From contig NZ_CP040695.2 in assembly GCF_005954645.2 (NCBI RefSeq), positions 620,001 through 684,000 on the forward strand: a stretch of DNA of 64,000 bases. Reading direction: 5' to 3'. Below the pieces are notes generated by a model that was given only the letters and a program-made list of their open reading frames with translations, was not told the origin of the DNA and ran no database searches. Position 1 is the stretch's first letter, and each line of letters begins with the position of its first letter. Origin of the DNA: Nocardioides sp. S-1144 (GTDB lineage Bacteria > Actinomycetota > Actinomycetes > Propionibacteriales > Nocardioidaceae). Both the position numbers and the translations under genes were made by a program. Below, piece after piece: positions 61,068 to 64,000 of the stretch.

Positions 61068-62777
61068 ATGCCCAACGCCGTACGCCGCGTGCCCGGTCGG
61101 CTGACCGCCCCCGAGCCCGGGTGGACCACCCGGGCCGACGTCGTCATCATCGGCTCCGGCATCGCCGGCCTGACCGCCGCGCTCCGCCTCAAGGACGCCG
61201 ACAACGGGATCGACAAGCTCCTCGTCGTCACCAAGGACCAGATCGCCGCGGGCTCGACCCAGTGGGCGCAGGGCGGCATCGCCGCCGCCCTCGGGCCGGG
61301 CGACACCCCCGAGGAGCACGCCGTCGACACGCTGGTCGCCGGGGCCGGCGCCTGCGACGCGGACGCCGTCCGGGTGCTCGTCGACGAGGGCCCGGAGGCC
61401 GTGCGCGAGCTGATCGCGCTCGGGGCGATGTTCGACCACGACCCGGACGGCGTCCTGTCGCTGACCCGCGAGGGCGGCCACCACCGCGACCGGATCGCCC
61501 ACGCCGGCGGCGACGCCACCGGCGCGGAGATCCAGCGCGCCCTCGTCGCGGCCGTCGAGGCCGCCCCCGAGATCGAGGTGGTGCAGCACGCGCTGGCCGT
61601 CGACCTGCTCCTCACCGACCCCGACGACCCCGACGGCCCCGACGGCCGGCCCGGTGTCGCCGGCATCACCCTCCACGTGATGGGCGAGGGCCAGCGCGAC
61701 GGCGTCGGCGCCGTCCACTGCCGCGCCGTGGTGCTGGCCAGCGGCGGGCTCGGCCAGGTCTTCAGCCAGACGACCAACCCCGCGGTCTCCACCGGCGACG
61801 GGATGGCGCTGGCCCTGCGGGCCGGGGCGACCCTGCGCGACCTCGAGTTCGTGCAGTTCCACCCGACGGTGATGTACCTCGGCCCCGACTCGCACGGCCA
61901 GCAGCCGCTGATCTCCGAGGCGGTGCGCGGCGAGGGCGCCTTCCTGGTCGACGGGCTCCCCGAGGAGGGCGGCCGGCGCCTCATGGAGGGCGTCCACCCG
62001 CTCGCCGACCTCGCCCCGCGCGACGTCGTCGCCAAGGCGATCATGCGCCGGATGCTCGACACCGGGCAGGCGCACATGTGGCTCGACGCCCGGCACCTGG
62101 GCGCGGAGTTCTGGGAGCGCCGCTTCCCGACCATCCTGGCCACCGCGCGCTCCCACGGCGTCGACCCGGTCACCGAGCTGATCCCGGTAGCGCCGGCCTG
62201 CCACTACGCCTCCGGCGGCGTCCGGACCGACCTCCACGGCCGCACCGACGTCCCCGGCCTCTACGCGACCGGCGAGGTCGCCTGCTCCGGCGTCCACGGC
62301 GCCAACCGGCTCGCCTCGAACTCGCTGCTCGAGGGCCTGGTCTTCTCCCGCCGGATCGCCCACGTGCTGCCCCAGGAGCTGCGGGACTGGCGCGAGCCGG
62401 CGCTCGACACCCGCACCGCCGGGCTGGTCAGCGGCGACGTCCGGGGCGAGCTGCAGGAGGTGATGACCTCGAGGGTGGGCGTGCTGCGCAACGCGCCCGG
62501 GCTGGCCGAGGCCACCGTCGTCCTCGACGAGCTGGGCGGCCGGTCCTCGCAGACCGTGGACCTCGACGCCTGGGAGACCACCAACCTGCTCACCATCTCC
62601 ACGGCCCTGGCCGAGGCCGCCGCGCTGCGCCAGGAGACCCGCGGGTCGCACTGGCGCGACGACTTCCCCGACCGCGACGACGCCGCCTGGGCCGGCCACG
62701 TCGACACCGCGATGACCGACGGCGTCGCCGAGGTCGTCTTCCGCCCCGCGCCCGCCACCGACGGAGGAACCGCATGA
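61068..62777 (+). CDS. nadB: L-aspartate oxidase
   Basis: This 569-aa flavoprotein oxidises L-aspartate to iminoaspartate in NAD synthesis. The FAD motif GSGIAGLTAALRL starts at 29, then STQWAQGGIAAALG, EGGHHRDRIAHAGGDATG, GLGQVF and the C-terminal SGVHGANRLASNSLLEGLVF with its active-site Arg. It lies after panC and is coupled to nadC (ATGA). The nadA partner, quinolinate synthase, is not in this window. Confidence 0.96.
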   Translation: MPNAVRRVPGRLTAPEPGWTTRADVVIIGSGIAGLTAALRLKDADNGIDKLLVVTKDQIAAGSTQWAQGGIAAALGPGDTPEEHAVDTLVAGAGACDADAVRVLVDEGPEAVRELIALGAMFDHDPDGVLSLTREGGHHRDRIAHAGGDATGAEIQRALVAAVEAAPEIEVVQHALAVDLLLTDPDDPDGPDGRPGVAGITLHVMGEGQRDGVGAVHCRAVVLASGGLGQVFSQTTNPAVSTGDGMALALRAGATLRDLEFVQFHPTVMYLGPDSHGQQPLISEAVRGEGAFLVDGLPEEGGRRLMEGVHPLADLAPRDVVAKAIMRRMLDTGQAHMWLDARHLGAEFWERRFPTILATARSHGVDPVTELIPVAPACHYASGGVRTDLHGRTDVPGLYATGEVACSGVHGANRLASNSLLEGLVFSRRIAHVLPQELRDWREPALDTRTAGLVSGDVRGELQEVMTSRVGVLRNAPGLAEATVVLDELGGRSSQTVDLDAWETTNLLTISTALAEAAALRQETRGSHWRDDFPDRDDAAWAGHVDTAMTDGVAEVVFRPAPATDGGTA

Positions 62778-63682
62778 AGCAGCACCTGCCACCGCCGAGC
62801 GAGCTCCTCGACGAGCTCCGGGCCGCCGGGATCGAGGAGGGCCTGGTCGACCACGTGCTCACCGCCCTGCGCGAGGACCTGCCCGACGGCGCCGTCGACG
62901 TGACCTCCGAGTCCACGATCGCCGCCGACGCCAGCGCCGAGGGCGTCCTGGCCGCCCGGGAGGACGGCGTCGTGGCCGGTCTCGGGGTCGCGGAGCTGGT
63001 CTTCCGGATCGTGCTGGGCGACGACGTCGAGGTCACCGACCGGCTGCCCGACGGCACCCGGGTCGCCGCCGGCGACGTCGTCATGCGGGTCGCCGGTCCC
63101 ACCCGGGGCCTGCTGACCGCCGAGCGCACCGCCCTCAACTTCGCCAGCCACCTCTCCGGGGTCGCGACGGCCACCTCGCGCTGGGTCGCCGCCCTCGAGG
63201 GCACCCGGGCCCGGGTGCTCGACACCCGCAAGACGCTGCCGGGCTGGCGCGCCCTGCAGAAGTACGCCGTGCGCTGCGGCGGCGGCGTCAACCACCGGTT
63301 CGGGCTCTCGGACAAGGCGATGGTCAAGGACAACCACGTGATCGCGGCCGGCGGCGCGGTGCCGGCCTACCGGGCGGTGCGGGCGGCCCACCCCGACCTG
63401 CCGCTCGAGGTGGAGGTCACCGACCTCGACCAGCTGCGCGACCTGCTCGACGTGGGCTGCACCGAGATCCTGCTCGACAACATGAGCACCGCGACGATGG
63501 CCGAGGCCGTGCGGGTCAACGACGAGCGGGGCGCGGCCCGGGCCACGCTCGAGGCCTCCGGCGGGCTCACCCTCGCCCGCGCCGCCGAGGTGGCCGCCAC
63601 CGGCGTCGACTTCATCTCCGTGGGCGCCCTGACGCACTCCGTGGTCGTCTTCGACCTCGGGCTCGACCTCCAGGACGTGTGA
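62774..63682 (+). CDS. nadC: Nicotinate-nucleotide pyrophosphorylase (carboxylating)
   Basis: This 302-aa enzyme converts quinolinate and PRPP to nicotinate mononucleotide. Signatures are EDLPDGAVDVTSE, LTAERTALNFASHLSGVAT, DTRKTLPGWRALQKYAV, GGGVNHRFGLSDKAMVKDNH and LLDNMS, with EASGGL near the end. GGAGGAA precedes ATG 62774. The stop overlaps coaX as TGATG. Confidence 0.96.
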   Translation: MKQHLPPPSELLDELRAAGIEEGLVDHVLTALREDLPDGAVDVTSESTIAADASAEGVLAAREDGVVAGLGVAELVFRIVLGDDVEVTDRLPDGTRVAAGDVVMRVAGPTRGLLTAERTALNFASHLSGVATATSRWVAALEGTRARVLDTRKTLPGWRALQKYAVRCGGGVNHRFGLSDKAMVKDNHVIAAGGAVPAYRAVRAAHPDLPLEVEVTDLDQLRDLLDVGCTEILLDNMSTATMAEAVRVNDERGAARATLEASGGLTLARAAEVAATGVDFISVGALTHSVVVFDLGLDLQDV

Positions 63683-64000
63683 TGCCCCTGCTCGCCATCG
63701 ACGTGGGCAACGCCCACACGGTCCTGGCGCTGGTGCAGGACGGCGTGGTGTCGCGCGACTGGCGGGTCTCCACCGACCTGCACCGCACCGCCGACGAGTG
63801 GGCGGTGCTGCTGCGCGGCCTGCTCGGGCGCCACCTCGGCGAGGTCGACGGCGTCGCGGTGTGCTCGACGGTCCCGGCGGTGACGCAATCGGCGCGCGAG
63901 ATGCTCGCTCGGCATTTCCCCGACGTCGCCCACGTCGTGGTCGAACCCGGTGTCCGGACCGGCCTTCCCGTGCTCACCGACAATCCGCGCGAGGTCGGCA
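63682..64000 (+). CDS. coaX: Type III pantothenate kinase, 3' truncated
   Basis: The first 106 codons of a CoaX kinase are present before the window ends. The phosphate-binding motif DVGNAHTVLAL lies near the N-terminus, and VDGVAVCSTVPAVTQS follows; the family is usually about 255-265 aa. It phosphorylates pantothenate, the product of PanC upstream, in the first step of coenzyme A synthesis. Start and family are firm. Confidence 0.94.
   Translation, partial: MPLLAIDVGNAHTVLALVQDGVVSRDWRVSTDLHRTADEWAVLLRGLLGRHLGEVDGVAVCSTVPAVTQSAREMLARHFPDVAHVVVEPGVRTGLPVLTDNPREVG

Overview
The window is chromosomal DNA from a very GC-rich actinobacterium in which third codon positions are almost all G or C. 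Gene order (ppa, dacB, 6C-like RNA, metalloprotease, tilS, hpt, ftsH, folE, folP, folB, folK, DUF3180, then panC, nadB, nadC, coaX), many GTG starts, many leaderless promoters and the LldD, 6C and NlpC/P60 types point to Actinomycetia. A Nocardioidaceae (Nocardioides-like) host is the best guess; the genus is an inference. No phage, IS transposase, CRISPR array, tRNA or rRNA was seen.

Region 1 (1-9252) is an L-rhamnose operon read rightward: two ABC permeases (the first cut by the window edge), binding lipoprotein RhaS, mutarotase RhaM, isomerase RhaI, a fused rhamnulose-1-phosphate aldolase/lactaldehyde dehydrogenase (RhaEW), kinase RhaB and an FMN L-lactate dehydrogenase. Together they take up rhamnose and carry it to DHAP and lactate, then pyruvate. 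A perfect 36-bp palindrome closes the operon.

Region 2 (9306-25735) is accessory: a TetR/MMPL pair with a duplicated operator, a GntR regulator and aldo/keto reductase divergent from a large FAD/Fe-S dehydrogenase, gluconate kinase and permease, an MFS exporter facing a frameshifted MarR gene, a bacteriophytochrome fused to a PP2C phosphatase, a PrmC-like methyltransferase, an MBL-fold hydrolase and an ElaA acetyltransferase.

Region 3 (25732-38332) holds an HSL-type hydrolase, a thiamine ABC transporter operon (thiB-thiP-thiQ) behind a TPP riboswitch, a PAP2 membrane enzyme, an NlpC/P60 cell-wall hydrolase, an acyl-CoA oxidase with two small downstream genes, and an AbiEi/DUF559-like gene bracketed by related hairpin elements, followed by ppa.

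Region 4 (38430-64000) is the conserved housekeeping block: cell-wall DacB, a 6C-like RNA, metalloprotease, tRNA-Ile lysidine synthase, hypoxanthine salvage, FtsH, folate synthesis and the pantothenate/NAD genes ending in a truncated coaX. It is interrupted by an osmoprotectant ABC transporter and by two groups of sulfotransferase and glycosyltransferase genes, probably for surface glycans.

Two themes recur. At more than a dozen genes a TANNNT -10 box lies 6-8 bases before the ATG or GTG, implying leaderless mRNAs; at two divergent gene pairs a palindromic operator contains the -10 boxes of both strands. A 70-bp intergenic repeat occurs twice, about 19 kb apart.
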